Shown here: positions 10,485 to 21,908 of the stretch, in pieces
Layout of the letters: the number at the start of each line of letters is the position of its first letter
Position numbering within the stretch: the first letter of the stretch is position 1
NCBI GenBank assembly: GCA_017311315.1
Contig: CM029651.1
Coordinates: 2,352,771-2,416,770, forward strand
DNA: 64,000 bases
From: Dendrocalamus latiflorus
Taxonomy: Eukaryota > Streptophyta > Magnoliopsida > Poales > Poaceae
Direction of reading: 5' to 3'
Notes under the pieces: model-generated
Databases searched by the model: none
Told to the model about the DNA's origin: nothing
The model's input: only the letters and a program-made list of their open reading frames with translations
Made by a program: the position numbers and the translations under genes

Positions 10485-11501
10485 CAGGGGCGTAGCCAAG
10501 GGGGAGGCTTGGTTAGGCTTCAGCCTCCCCTCCTTGGCAAGAACATATTATGTAGGTTACCGCAATGCAAAATTTTAAAATGGGTTACTGCAATGCAAAA
10601 TTTGCTATGCTAAAGTCTCTTGTATGTTTAGACATATGAGATTCTTTAAACCCTTCACCCAGATTAAGCTAAATCTAAACTAAGATAGTAAATGCATAAA
10701 CCTTGTATCCTCATGTGTCAGCGCCTTTTAATTGACCAAACAACTAAGAACATAACCTTTATTTTTTTTAGCTCACACTTGAATTGTTGCTTTTGCCTCC
10801 TTATGCAACCTTTGATTTTTACTAAATTCTTGTGAGTGCATTATTGGGTGTATCCCGAGTTATTTAAAGGGCATGTACTCTTAGTAGCCTTCCATTATTG
10901 TCGTAAAGTATTTTAAATGGATGACAGGGAACAGCATCTACGTTTTAGTCAAATATACTATATGGCGAATTCAAATGTCTAGAAGCTTTTAGTTCCCTCC
11001 CAAACCCCAGCATACTTGTATTTCCTATCTTTTGAAGCCTGCATATGTTCTCAGGTATTGTGCTTCCAATTTCTGCAGTAATATGACTACACACATGCCA
11101 CCTACTAGTAAGCAATAGCTTATGATTTGTGAGAACGATCAGAGTAGTGTGTCAGTTTGGTGGGCAGTAATACTCTGATGTTGTTGTGGATTATGTCTTA
11201 GTGGTATGTTATGTTTTGTGAATGTTCATGATTATTTATAATTAGTTATCATATCACTAATTTTGCTATTTTTGATATGTAGATGACTGATCTCTACTCA
11301 CATATGTATATTATATATTTTCGGGATGTGCTTTCTATTACTGAGGTAATTTCGTATTTTCATTGTATTTCTCTCTTTATTACTTTGTTTATCTCCTATT
11401 CATACATGAATTTGAATTGAGCAAAAGTAAAATATTGTATTAGTGACAATCTAGCTTAGCGCCTTAGCCTCACCTCGATTTTTTTTCTGGCTTCGCCACT
11501 G
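10485..11501. mobile_element. hAT-like non-autonomous element upstream of CHI
   Basis: Terminal inverted repeats CAGGGGCGTAGCCA (left) and CAGTGGCGAAGCCA (right, complement) are flanked by the direct repeat TTGGTGA(C) at 10478-10484 and 11502-11508. A 7-8-bp duplication and CAGNGGCG ends fit hAT elements common in cereals. 1017 bp, with no transposase remnant seen. Its right end lies about 153 bp before the CHI start codon. Confidence 0.75.
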
Positions 11502-11654
11502 TTGGTGACCTATTTAGCTGTTGGGATGTCTCATGTCACCACCCCGTGCTCTCAAATCCCACCAGTTGCAAGATTGCAACTACCCTGCCCCTGAACATAC
11601 GTGAGCTATCCTGCCTACAATCCGATTCAGCCGCCTTCTCTGTGCTGTGAATCC

Positions 11655-13149
11655 ATGGCCGTGTCGGGGCTGGAAGTTGACGGCGTCGTCTTCCCGCCGG
11701 TGGCCCGCCCGCCGGGCTCCGGCCGCGCGCACTTCCTCGCCGGCGCAGGTTCGTTGCGTTCCGTGTCAGTTTAGATTCGTTACGCTCCGCGTCACAACAT
11801 GATCCTCTGTTCGACGCGCAGGTGTGCGGGGAATGGAGATTGGAGGCAATTTCATCAAGTTCACGGCCATCGGCGTGTACCTGGAGGACGCGGCCGTGCC
11901 GGTGCTGGCCAATAAATGGGCTGGGAAGACCACCGACGAGCTCGCCGCCGATACCGCCTTCTTCCGCGACGTCGTCACAGGTAAAAATACATGCTCCATT
12001 CTTGCGCAAAGCCAGGTTGTTGGTTGCCTCGTCCTAACTCTGTTACTCTGTTGCTTGTACGTACATCTCAACGTACTGGCGATCGATCGCACGACAGCCG
12101 GCGGACCCAGGGCCCGGCGACCCTGGGCCCCTGCCCGGGCTCATCTTCCTGTGAAGCCAGTCAGCTGGCTAGAGTAGCAAGCGCACGTACCCTTCTTCTC
12201 CTAGTTGGAAAAACGAAGCTGCATGCATGCCAAAGTTCCAGAGTTGCCCTGCGGCTGCGGATCAGATCGTCGTAGGTCCCCTACCGGAGCTCGCCGTCGA
12301 CATCCACCACCACCATCACCGTCCGCTCCGCCTTGTCCGGCGAGCGGTGGTACATTGTCCCGGACAACGGCAAATGCACCAGCAGCGCGCAACTAACTAG
12401 CAGCGTGTATGCTTCAGAGCTAGAAACTAGTATGTATTTTTCCTGTTAAGTTTTACTTTATAGATCCATATGATCTTGTGAACATGTGCTACGATATGAT
12501 TCTAGTTAAAATTAATATGGTTGTCATATTTTTGCTTGTATTATGATTTATGTTTCTGAGAGTTTGTTATTTAGACTTTGTTCTTCGCCCAGGCTCGTCA
12601 AATTCTCTGGGTCCGCCAGGGGAGTTCGAGAAGTTCACGAGGGTGACGATGATCCTGCCGCTCACCGGCGAGCAGTACTCTGACAAGGTGACCGAGAACT
12701 GCGTCGCGTACTGGAAGGCCACCGGCGTGTACACGGAGGCCGAGGCCGTCGCCGTGGACAAGTTCAAGGAGGCCTTCAAGCCCCAGAACTTCCCTCCGGG
12801 CGCGTCCATCCTCTTCACCCACTCGCCCACCGGCGTCCTCACCGTGAGTTTCTACACCAATCTGGTGTTTCCTTCCGTTTGATTTATGACGATGCATGGT
12901 GTTGTTGACACTCTGCTGGTTGGATGTTGTCTTGAGGTTGCGTTCTCCAAAGACTCGTCCGTGCCGGAGGCGGGCAGCGCGGCGATAGAGAGCAGGGCGC
13001 TCTCCGAGGCGGTGCTGGAGTCCATCATCGGCGAGCACGGCGTCTCGCCGGCTGCGAAGCTAAGCCTGGCGGCGAGGGTCGCGGAGCTCCTGAAGGGGCC
13101 CACCCCCGGCGACATGCCGCCGGCGGAGCGCGTGCCGGTGTCAGGATGA
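11655..13149 (+). CDS. CHI: Chalcone--flavanone isomerase (type I)
   Basis: Four exons (11655-11748, 11822-11980, 12620-12843, 12937-13149) join in frame to 229 codons plus TGA; all introns are GT-AG. CHI cyclises naringenin chalcone to (2S)-naringenin in the cytosolic flavonoid pathway. The protein has the expected length and core: RGMEIGGNFIKFTAIGVYLE (active-site Phe-Thr-Ala), QYSDKVTENCVAYWK, ASILFTHSP, and ESII near the C-terminus. In that last motif Ser-Ile, rather than Thr-Met, is the pattern of type I enzymes that use 6'-hydroxychalcone. The N-terminus (MAVSGLEVDGVVFPP) is cereal-like. Intron 2 (639 bp) is enlarged with GC-rich sequence that I do not recognise. A hAT-like element ends about 150 bp upstream, leaving a short promoter with no clear TATA box. 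No broken residues seen; probably functional. Confidence 0.95.
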
Positions 13150-13295
13150 ACGAACGCGAGAACGCCTGCTGTAACATATCAAGGAGATCCTACGCTGTCG
13201 CTGGCTTGTGCCGTCGTTGGTCTGTGGTGACTGGTGAGGCGTCGTGTTCTGATTTCTGCTGTTCCTTTCTCTGCATGTCAACCATGGGTAACTTC

Positions 13296-13301
13296 AATAA
13301 A
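13296..13301 (+). terminator. CHI poly(A) signal
   Basis: AATAAA lies 147 bp after the CHI stop codon, in a suitable place for the near-upstream element of the CHI transcript. Confidence 0.5.
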
Positions 13302-13413
13302 AAACCGCGGCTGTTCCATCCATCTCTGAGATAGATAGATCCTTAGCGGTGCAGAGATTCATTGTGAGCACCTCCCGCAGACTCAAAAAGGCACAGCGAA
13401 GCCACAGTAATTA

Positions 13414-13644
13414 TGCTCACTCCGGTCACACAAAATAAATGACTTTTTAAATTTTGGCTATCATATCTTTTTTAATATCTAGATTAAACGTATGAAAATG
13501 ATATATATTTTCTTAAAAAACTTTTATATAAGCATAATTTTATTATGTTTTATAATTTGTTACAATATAAATTAGTGGCTAAATTTGTGTTTTAAGAACC
13601 ACATCGATGTCTAAAATGATATTTTTAATGACCAGAGGGATTAG
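13414..13644. mobile_element. Degenerate Stowaway-like MITE
   Basis: Its AT-rich body is related to 13684-13943, with imperfect ends (CTCACTCCGGTCAC and, complement, CTAATCCCTCTGGTCATT). Decayed ends; boundaries approximate. Confidence 0.5.
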
Positions 13645-13683
13645 TAAGTAGTAATTATGAAGTATAATACTCCTGCCAAGTTA

Positions 13684-13943
13684 CTCCCTCCAGTTCACAA
13701 AAAATGTTGTTTTGGGATATCTGAAGTCAAAATTTTGGAACTTTAGCTATCGATATTTTTTTAAATATTTATATTAGATGCATAAAAATTATACATGTAA
13801 ATTCATCCCAAAAAGCACTTTCATCTTATTATGATTTTATTGGGTTTAATAAATATATTAGAATCAAAATTAGTGGTTAAATTTAAGTTTTGATAACTGC
13901 ATCCATTTCTAAAATATATGTTTTGGTGACCGAAGGAGGAGAG
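13684..13943. mobile_element. Stowaway-type MITE
   Basis: The left end CTCCCTCCAGTTCAC is preceded by TA (13682-13683); the right end, complement CTCTCCTCCTTCGGTCAC, is followed by TA (13944-13945). A TA duplication and CTCCCTCC termini are the Stowaway (Tc1/Mariner) signature. It shares its body with 28454-28710. Confidence 0.75.
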
Positions 13944-13945
13944 TA

Positions 13946-14815
13946 CAAATTTAGTGAAACCATTTACTTGCATTCAACAAGGTGCGCCGCTTGAGCCTGG
14001 TAGCCCCGTAGTTAGTCGATCCGGTGACAGATCAAAGCGCCGCGATCACGCGAAAGCCATACAACTACCAGTCCATACTACCATACTGGGCTTTAAAGGT
14101 AGCAGATCAAAGAGACGCATCTCGATTACCTTGGCCCGCGTGGCGAGTGTGGAAAATTTGTCCCAGTCAATGAAAGCCAGGCAACTAAACCAGAGAATTT
14201 TCCTGCTAGGCCGAATGTCTACGCTGCCGCGCAGCACTGGCTACTACTGGGCCACCGTTCCGCGTCTCCGGTTAGGCCTCGGCTGGGTGCTGCGCTCGCG
14301 TTCCGCTGGGTTAATGATCTGTTTTTTTAAAAGTTACCATCGATAATTTTTATTTATATTTTTAAAAATAGTGATGGATGGTGTAGGAGTCAATTTAGAC
14401 TCAAAAAAGCATTAAAGAAATCATTCTATTTATTTTAGCTTTTAAAGAAATCAAAGTTAAAAAGAACAGGGCAATGACTCTGATCTGGTGGAATACAATA
14501 ATATCGTTTATCTCACGAAACTGTTTGCTGAAAGGAATCAGGCTTTAGAATCTGTGCAGTGAAATTTCTCTCTTTTTTTAGCTCGCTATGCTTAAAGACT
14601 GCGTAGATTAGACGTAAGAAAACTGTATGGCTACATTATTCATTAAAGAACTTTCGTAATGCTATAGTTTTATTAGCTTATTCTCTAATGCAACGTTCTA
14701 AAAACTTTTGGTCAAAATTACGCCTCGGACGCTATAAAAGCCAATACGTAATTTTGATAATTGATACTGCTACCAGGAAGCTATTGCGATTTAATTTCTA
14801 GCACAAATAACGTAT
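13946..14815. other. No recognised gene
   Basis: A 130-codon plus-strand frame at 13954-14346 has no motif I recognise and no promoter-like context. The rest is AT-rich. Confidence 0.4.
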
Positions 14816-14849
14816 TCAGATAAGATCAAACTGGATGCTATCTGATCGC

Positions 14850-15125
14850 TTATCGATTTGATGGGCCGCTACAATCGCTTCTTGATGGACAAAACAAAGC
14901 TTTAAAAGTCGTCGAAGTTCCTGCTGAGCTCCGGGATTTCCAAATTGAACACCATCACGGCATGCCCAAGCTTCCGCCGTCAGTGCATCAGAAACATGAG
15001 GGTGCCATATGGTTCTTGCCGCAATGAACAATCCCTCCTCATTTCTCATTACCGGCAACCGCTGCACCATGCAAACCATCCGAGTAACAAGCACCATCAA
15101 CATTAATCTTCACAACATCAATCAG
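14850..15125 (-). pseudogene. RNase H-like (RVT_3) fragment, probably LINE-derived
   Basis: The minus strand reads KINVDGACYSDG, then GLFIAARTIWHPHVSDALTA and EAWACRDGVQFGNPG. This is the pattern of plant RNase H-like domains (V-DGA near the start, later AEA-A-RDG) found in non-LTR retrotransposons and domesticated relatives. The two parts lie in different frames, and neither a following RNase H aspartate motif nor a reverse transcriptase is present. Decayed fragment. Confidence 0.6.
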
Positions 15126-15246
15126 TGGCCATATTCTTCTTTGGCCTTGTATGCATCAGGTCGTATGCAGTATATCATCCCCCATTTCACCCAGTATCTA
15201 TCTATTTACAAATTAACTTCTACAAACTACAGTCTACAGTTGAGAG

Positions 15247-16497
15247 TTAAAGCCACTTTTAGCACGTTTTCATATTATATTTTAAAAAAATAGCCGTATG
15301 TGCACCGTATTGACAAAAAAACGTTTATACCGTCCGGTGGGCGGGCGGCAGCGCAGAGCAAACGACGCGTGGCACCTGTCGCCACGTGAGCAGATGGCAA
15401 GCGCTTGTCGCCAGCCCACCAGAGGACAGGCACCTGTCGTCCGCCCACGGGACGGCAGGTGATTAAGCCGGCTAATTAGCTGGCTTAATTACCTGCCTAA
15501 TTCATAATTTATAATTTTTTAAATTTGTAAATATAGCAAATGAGCTCAAAAATTATGATATTTTTTGTGGAGTTTCCTGAGGTATCGTGGTATATTATGT
15601 AATCGTTTTGCAATTTTTCAAGGCCATTTGCTACCGCTAAATTTTTTTTGAAACGATGCATAATTAACCAAGCGATTAAGCAGTTATGAGCCGCTCTAAT
15701 AATTTTTAGAGATAGAAAATAGTCGTGAAAAATTACAAATTTTTTTGAAGCTTCCTCATATAGTGTTCTATGTTGTGTAATTTTTACGTGATTTTTTGTA
15801 CCACTTTGCTACCTCTAAAAATTATTTAAACAACTCATAATTAAATTAGTAATTAAGAACTAATGGCTAAAGCTAATGACCTGCCGTCTAGCCACTGTCT
15901 GCCCAGTGGCCTGACCGCCTGATGGCAGGTCATTAGGCCCCGCTATTAGTGTTTAATCATTCATTTAATTACGTGCCACTCAAATAATTTTTATAGATAG
16001 TAAAGTGGTGCAAACAATTACATAAAAAATATACAACATAGCACACTATGTCAAGAAGCTCCACAATAAATTTTGTATTTTTTCACAACCATTTGCTACC
16101 TCTAAAAATTCTTAGAGTGGTGCATAACTGCTTAATTACCTGGTTAATTATGCGTTGTTCCAAGAATTTTTAGAGATAGCAAATAGCCTCAAAAAATTGC
16201 AAAACAATTACAAAACATACCACAATACCTCAGAAATCTCCACAAAAAAATGTCATAATTTTTTGAGCTAATTTGCTATATTTACAAATTAAAAAAATTA
16301 TAAATTAGGCAGGTAATTAAGCCGGCTTAATCACCTGTCGTCCCTGCCGCCCGCCCACCGGACGACAGGTGCCCTGAGTCTTCTACTCCACGTTGTTGCC
16401 CGCCCACCGAACAGCATAAATGATATTTTTATTAATACGATGCACATACAACTATTTTTATAAATGCGATATGAAAATGTGTCAAGAGTGGTTTTGA
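15247..16497. mobile_element. Element with long imperfect inverted repeats
   Basis: From about 15247 the sequence runs inward as the imperfect reverse complement of 16497 back to about 16100, giving arms of several hundred bp. Both arms carry (tgg)gcgggcgg motifs, repeated ggcacctgtcgtc boxes and an AT-rich section with attaagccggcttaat. No coding was found. The long-arm structure resembles Mutator-like or fold-back non-autonomous elements. No clear target duplication. A partial relative lies near 30370-30560. Confidence 0.6.
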
Positions 16498-16499
16498 TT

Positions 16500-17645
16500 G
16501 TTGGTAGTAGCCTGTAGGTGTACGTGCGCAAAAACTACGGAGGATACGACGCGAGCAACCACGGGATCGAATGCTTGCCGTGCATGCTCCTCTTGGTGCA
16601 TGCGGCGTCCCAGTCGGGTTCAGTAACTGAAGGACAAAACTACTAATAGTTGTGTTTCTCTGAGAACAAACAACTTGAGAGAGAGAGACAGATCATATTC
16701 GTATAAAAAAAATGTGAGGATCAGTGCCTGTAAAGACAAGTCCGATGAACTAGCCAGTGTTGATTGCTTGGATGTATTGGTTCAGATTGTTTTGTTATCG
16801 AGGTGTTTTTTAGACTATAATTTATAATCATGATTTATCCGTATAATAAATAATAATTATTAAAAAATTAAAGTAAAAAGACTGAAAATTGAAAAAGAAT
16901 GTATTTTCTCTTTGTAGATGGTTACTTGCTAGGTCCGAATTTCAGAACACCCAAAACGTGCGACTCTTCAAGTGTAGAAATGTCTATCGAGTTTAACGAG
17001 CTAGTATCGAGTTTTTATCAAAATTGACATAGTTCAGCGTAAAATCATTTTATTTACTATTTAAGGGGTTATTTCAAATTTGAGCTAACGAGCCACTATT
17101 GAGCCTAGCCTCATTAAATTTTTTTTTGAAATAAACTTATTTTAATTTTAAATCTAATAACTATTTTAATTAAAATACATTTGATTCAAGTACTAACCAG
17201 CTATTTTTTGTCGGCCTACTCCAATGAGCCGATCAGCCGAAGGCCAAGACACAGACACACAGTAACGCGAGTGAGTGACCACCAAGCTCGCTATTGGGGA
17301 CAAACACGTAGTCAGCCGCACTGGGCTCGCACGGTCGCGCCACATTATTTTCCCCGTACGGCCAGTGTCGCCCATGTACAAACGACCAGGCTCGTCACGT
17401 GCGTGCTCGCTCGGTCAGCTCTGCCCAGGGCCCCGCTCCCTACTGCTCTCTACTGACACACGCAACGGCTCGTTTAACCTGGCGAGCAGCGAGTGGCTCG
17501 CCGCCGCTTGCCTTGCCTCCCTCAACGGGAAGTTTACTGGCTTACACGCAACGGGAAGTTTTACTGGTTTGCCTTGTTCCCGGCGTGTGGCCGACTCCGC
17601 GCGGCCGTTTAGCCGTTGTTTTATCGTCCGCGACGCAACTAACGC
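16500..17645. other. Unrecognised stretch, GC-rich at 17210-17640
   Basis: 16500-17200 is AT-rich without features. 17210-17640 is GC-rich, with a 176-codon plus-strand frame (17275-17805) whose end runs into the neighbouring MITE, so the frame is probably not a gene. No domain recognised. Confidence 0.4.
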
Positions 17646-17912
17646 CCGCTCGTTTCGGGTTAAGCATCTAGCTTCTAACTTATTTTTACTATTCATAAAT
17701 TTCATCTTTTTTCTAAATTTTTGGTTTTTTTGCCGGTTCTTTTTTCCAGTATTCGTTTACGTTGTTGCCTGCGATGAGCTAATATATTTTTTTTCTATTT
17801 TTTAATTTTTTTTAAATTTAATTACGCCAAATAAACCACCTTCAGTTATAGTGTAATTTTAACCAGCTACAGTACAATTTTAGCCATAAGCCACTATTTT
17901 TTCAGCCCAACC
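17646..17912. mobile_element. AT-rich MITE, family A copy 3
   Basis: Termini CTCGTTTCGGGTTAAG and (complement) CTCGGTTGGGCTGAA. Body related to 5664-5928 (cttatttt-actattcataaatttc, gccaaataa, cagctacagt motifs). Confidence 0.6.
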
Positions 17913-17935
17913 GAGTGGAGCCTAAGTACTGTCCG

Positions 17936-18170
17936 TTTCGGTTTAAGTTTTTAATTTTTAGTTTATTTTTACTATTTATAAATTTCGTATTTATTTAAAT
18001 TTTTAGTTTTTTTAACTTTTTTGTCGGTTTTTCCCCTGTATTTGTTTGCATTATCCATGATGGGCTAATCTGTTTTTTATTTTTTTTAAATTTAGTTACG
18101 CCAAATAAGCCACCATCAAACTACAGTGTAATTTTAGCCATAAGCCAGCTTATTTCAGCCTAACCGAGCG
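17936..18170. mobile_element. AT-rich MITE, family A copy 4
   Basis: Adjacent to copy 3 and in the same orientation. Termini CGTTTCGGTTTAAG and (complement) CTCGGTTAGGCTGAA; same internal motifs but more decayed. Confidence 0.6.
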
Positions 18171-18400
18171 GCACCTAAGGCCGCTCCAAATTACTTCTGA
18201 CTTTTGGTTTGGTTTTTTGCTTTATTTTCTTGTTTCTTTACAATTTTTCGTGATAATATAATGTTTTAATTTTTTAATTTAATTACTCAGACAAACAGTG
18301 AAAAAAAATTAAAAGTCACGATTTATAACCCAGTTAGTGTGGGGTCTAATTTTCGCACGAAATTTCGCGGCTTTCGTTGAAGAAGTCAAGAGGACTATTA

Positions 18401-18593
18401 GGCCAGTCTCAGTGGGGGTTTCATGAAGTTTCATGGGCATTAAATACGCTGACATGGCACTGTATTGATGAAGAGAGAGATGATAAAAGTTTCATGGGAG
18501 TAGAGAGAGTTTCATGGGGATGAAACTCTTCTGCACTGTTTCCAAAATATGGGTGTTGGAAACTGGGACATGAAACCTCCATTGAGACTGGCC
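18401..18593. mobile_element. Tourist-like (PIF/Harbinger) MITE
   Basis: The inverted termini GGCCAGTCTCAGTGG and (complement) GGCCAGTCTCAATGG are flanked by TTA on both sides (18398-18400, 18594-18596). 193 bp, non-coding, internal repeats of gtttcatg. Confidence 0.85.
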
Positions 18594-18655
18594 TTATAAC
18601 CAACGCTGAAAGCAACCCAAGAAAGTGGTATCGACCACCGTCCCTCGGCGGGAAC

Positions 18656-18990
18656 GGGCTCAGGTGCAGGGGCCCCTGCACTTAGTGCCGTGTAGTACTT
18701 AGGAGATCAATATGTGTCCCCTAAAATTCAAAAAAAATCGAAAAAACTTAAAATCCAAAAAATTGTAAAATGTACTTTTTAAGTATAAAAAGTATTTTTA
18801 ATGTACTTATTTTTTATTTTTACTTTTTATTACAAAGTATTTTTAAGTACTTAAAATTTACTTTTTGTAATAAAAGTACTTTTTTTACAAATTTTCGGAT
18901 TTTTAAATTTTTTTGAATTTTGAGGGACACGTATTAGCCTCCTAAACACCCTGCATGGCGCTAAGTGCAGGGCCCTGCACCTGAGCCCCC
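18656..18990. mobile_element. Mutator-like MITE
   Basis: The ends GGGCTCAGGTGCAGGG and (complement) GGGGGCTCAGGTGCAGGG are inverted, each with an inner self-complementary GCAGGG/CCCTGC. They are flanked by a 10-bp direct repeat with one mismatch (18646-18655 cggcgggaac; 18991-19000 cggcggaaac). The 9-10-bp duplication fits Mutator-like elements. AT-rich centre. Confidence 0.7.
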
Positions 18991-19000
18991 CGGCGGAAAC

Positions 19001-19277
19001 GGAGGGGCCAACTTGCCAACTGTTGCAACAAGGGTTAAAGGGAAGAGGGTGGAAAGAAGTTGGAAGAATCTGATTCTGCTCAGTACGTGCAGGCGATCGA
19101 TTGCGAGAGGCAGCGGCAGGGCAAATCTGCTTTCCTGCCTTGAACCCCTTAAACAGCATTTTCCCGAGCTCCGGTGTTAATTTTCACTTCGCATACTAAT
19201 ACTACATATCCTCACTTCAGGTTTTTCGAGCTTGAACGTACATCTGACGGAAGAACTTGTTTCTCACTTTACAAACT

Positions 19278-19323
<46 letters not shown>

Positions 19324-20279
19324 GACTGTACAGCTCTGATCGATAGACAGTGTTTGCTCTCAAAACATTACATGTCACAAGGTATGCCCAACTATTTTCC
19401 ATTTGAATTCTGTGTCAGCAAAACCTCTGAAAAGTCGCCACTGTGGACCCTTTCACCATTAAGAAACGCGAGAGGCCGATGATGCAAGGACTTGGACATG
19501 GAGTGGACTGCCTTGGTTCTGCCATCAATCAAGATGCTGGTCGATCTGTTGATATCTTGATATGATATCCACGGAGACTATCTGATACAGGAGGAGCTTC
19601 CGTTCATACTTCATTTGTTCTTTTGGACATCCGAACATTCCCTGGATTATTCAGTGTTGTATTATTTTAGCAATCTTAGCTCTTGTAACAACTTCCTTTG
19701 TCAGGAAAAAGAAATGGAATCCTTCTACACTTTTAGAACTGTTCATAAAAGAACAAGGAGGATATATCTGGAAGACCAGAGGATCTGAGTAGCCTAGCTA
19801 GAAGTTGAAACAAAGACGTGACTGAAAGATAAGTTCGATGAAACAATTGGTGAGTTAGAAAAGTTGATATTTTTTAAAAAAAACCCATATTACAAAGGGT
19901 TTGAAGTCCCTTATTTGTTAGAATTGCATTAGAATTTACACAGTCTAGTCTGTATTTGCTTCTTAAACTATGTAACTTAGTCATGTTTACAAAGTATTTA
20001 CAATGGTTACCCAAATGGTCCAACACAATATTATGAATGGAAAATCATAATATTCTGTAATTATACAAATTGAAACTCTCAAACACGAATTGGATTGGTT
20101 AATTTGTGAAGAATATAATAAGTTTTTTTTTATGTCAGTGGTATTTGTATATCGTAATTATTTATTGCGAATAAATGGTAGATTCAGCATTCATAATCTA
20201 TCTTATATTTGAGTGGATGAATCAATGAAGACTTCTCATCTATTTTGTGAACGATAAGACAATACATTAATATTCCATC
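19001..20279. other. Unrecognised stretch with a microsatellite
   Basis: Contains the (AG)19 tract below; otherwise short frames only and no recognised domain. Confidence 0.4.
19281..19318. repeat. (AG)19 microsatellite
   Basis: Perfect dinucleotide run. Confidence 0.98.
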
Positions 20280-21060
20280 CGCAAGCACAAATAACTAAAT
20301 GTAGTATAAATTTGCTTCAAACTCAAACATACTTTTATCATGTGACCTTTCTCTTCACATAGATAGTATATTCATGTGATTTTGGTCTTACTTTTCTTCT
20401 TCCTATAACTTTTGCTTTTGCTTGCAACACCTACTGCAACCAATGTTTGATTACTAAGGATGAATATTCTGATAGTTTTTTTTCAAGGAATTTGTATCCA
20501 ATAGATATGCAACTACCTCATTAAAGGTAAGAGTGGTTTTCTCAATGAGAATATGCATTATTGTTTGCTCCCAAGATGGTGGTAGAGATTATGCTAGTAT
20601 GACAACCTTGTTATTCTCTTCGATTTTCTCATCCACACTAGTCAACTATGTGGTATGTTTGTTGAAGACATTGAGATGGACAGCAAATCGTATACCTTCC
20701 TCTATGAGCAACCTATACAGTTGTCACTTCAGCACCCAATAGTTTGTTAGTGACTTTATCATATACAATTCTTCTAAGTCCTTCCACAATGTTCTCGGTG
20801 AATTATCCTTGATCACCGAGTACTTTACCTAATTGGAGAGACAGAGACGGATTATACTAACAGTCTTTTGCTCCATCACCTTCTAGTCTTCATCGGATGT
20901 CTTTTTCAGTTTATTCCCTTCAAGAGTATCAATTAGTCCCTGCTGGACAAAGACATTTTTTATCACGCATTGCCGCACACTGAAATTTCCTCCACCATTA
21001 AATTTCTTTACTTGATTCTACATTGTCAGCATCGATCTTGATTTTGATGGCGATGATGAT
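20280..21060 (-). pseudogene. Copia gag remnant (antisense)
   Basis: The minus strand reads LLIEEGIRFAVHLNVFN, then SVDEKIEENNKVVILA and SLPPSWEQTIMHILIEK. This is the central part of a Copia gag (UBN2-type) domain, interrupted by several stops. It is homologous over much of its length to the remnant near 40600-41500. No LTR or pol recognised around it. Confidence 0.75.
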
Positions 21061-21840
21061 GTTGTTAAAGAGGCTTTATGGTGAGCGTTTTCGGAGGCAG
21101 GGCTGCTTGGCCGAGCAGTGTAGGCAAGAGCGGCTCATGCGGCACTGGCACACAGGCACTTAGGAAACAGAGAAGGGAAGGTAAGGGAAAAGAAAGAAGA
21201 AAGAAAAAGGAGAGTGGGTGGCCGGCTGGGCCAAGAGAAAAATGGGCTCGGCCCAAGGAGAAAAGAGGAAGAAAAAGAATTTGGCCAGGAGAAAATGAAA
21301 TTGATATTTTTTCTGAAGATTGAACTTGAATTTGAAATTTGAGGTTTGGATTTTGAATTTGGACTTGGAATTGAATTTCAAACTGGATATTAGTTTCTAG
21401 GATTACACCAAAAAACCAAATAAAATCCAAATGTTCTAAAATAATTAATTGAAAATTAATTTTTTTAACAGAAAGCCAAACTTTAGATGTTACACTCTTC
21501 CTAAGTTGACCCTAGCAAATCAACGGTTGATGGTATTTTGGAGGGCTTCCAAGCACCAGAGAAAGCCTCAAGTTAAAAATGTATGGTTTCCCTCAAGTTA
21601 ACTTTTGTCACAGCTCTCTTTCTGGATAAAAAAAATTGTGCAGATCATCTATTGCGCCTAACTTTTCACCATCAATCTACAAAAGAACAAAAAACAGTTC
21701 CTTTTCCCAAAACTATAAGTTCGTTGCAGATTCCCCTAAACTCCTTGCTGTTACTATATAACGTCCATTGCTTTCTTTTAGGCAAAAACACAGTAGCATT
21801 TTTTTAGCAGAGCTACTAAAATGTAAAGCTCGCAATGTGG
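21061..21840. other. Unrecognised stretch, purine-rich at 21170-21320
   Basis: The plus strand is strongly A/G-rich at 21170-21320, and there is a run of Phe/Asn/Lys-like low-complexity sequence to 21400. No gene recognised. It may be the leader of the decayed Copia to the left. The end is the HMA gene promoter. Confidence 0.35.
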
Positions 21841-21848
21841 TGCTCTCC

Positions 21849-21856
21849 TATATAAG
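21849..21856 (+). promoter_or_regulatory. TATA box of the HMA gene
   Basis: TATATAAG lies 53-60 bp upstream of the ATG at 21909, with no other ATG between, implying a very short 5' leader. Confidence 0.65.
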
Positions 21857-21908
21857 TATTCCCTTACTCCATTGTCAGTAGCAGCTCAACTAGTCACTAG
21901 TACACACC

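Noticed and set aside
17275..17805. 176-codon plus-strand frame
   Set aside because: Its last third runs into the AT-rich body of a MITE; no motif.
19281..19318. GAGA-type regulatory element
   Set aside because: A simple (AG)n microsatellite with no nearby gene start.
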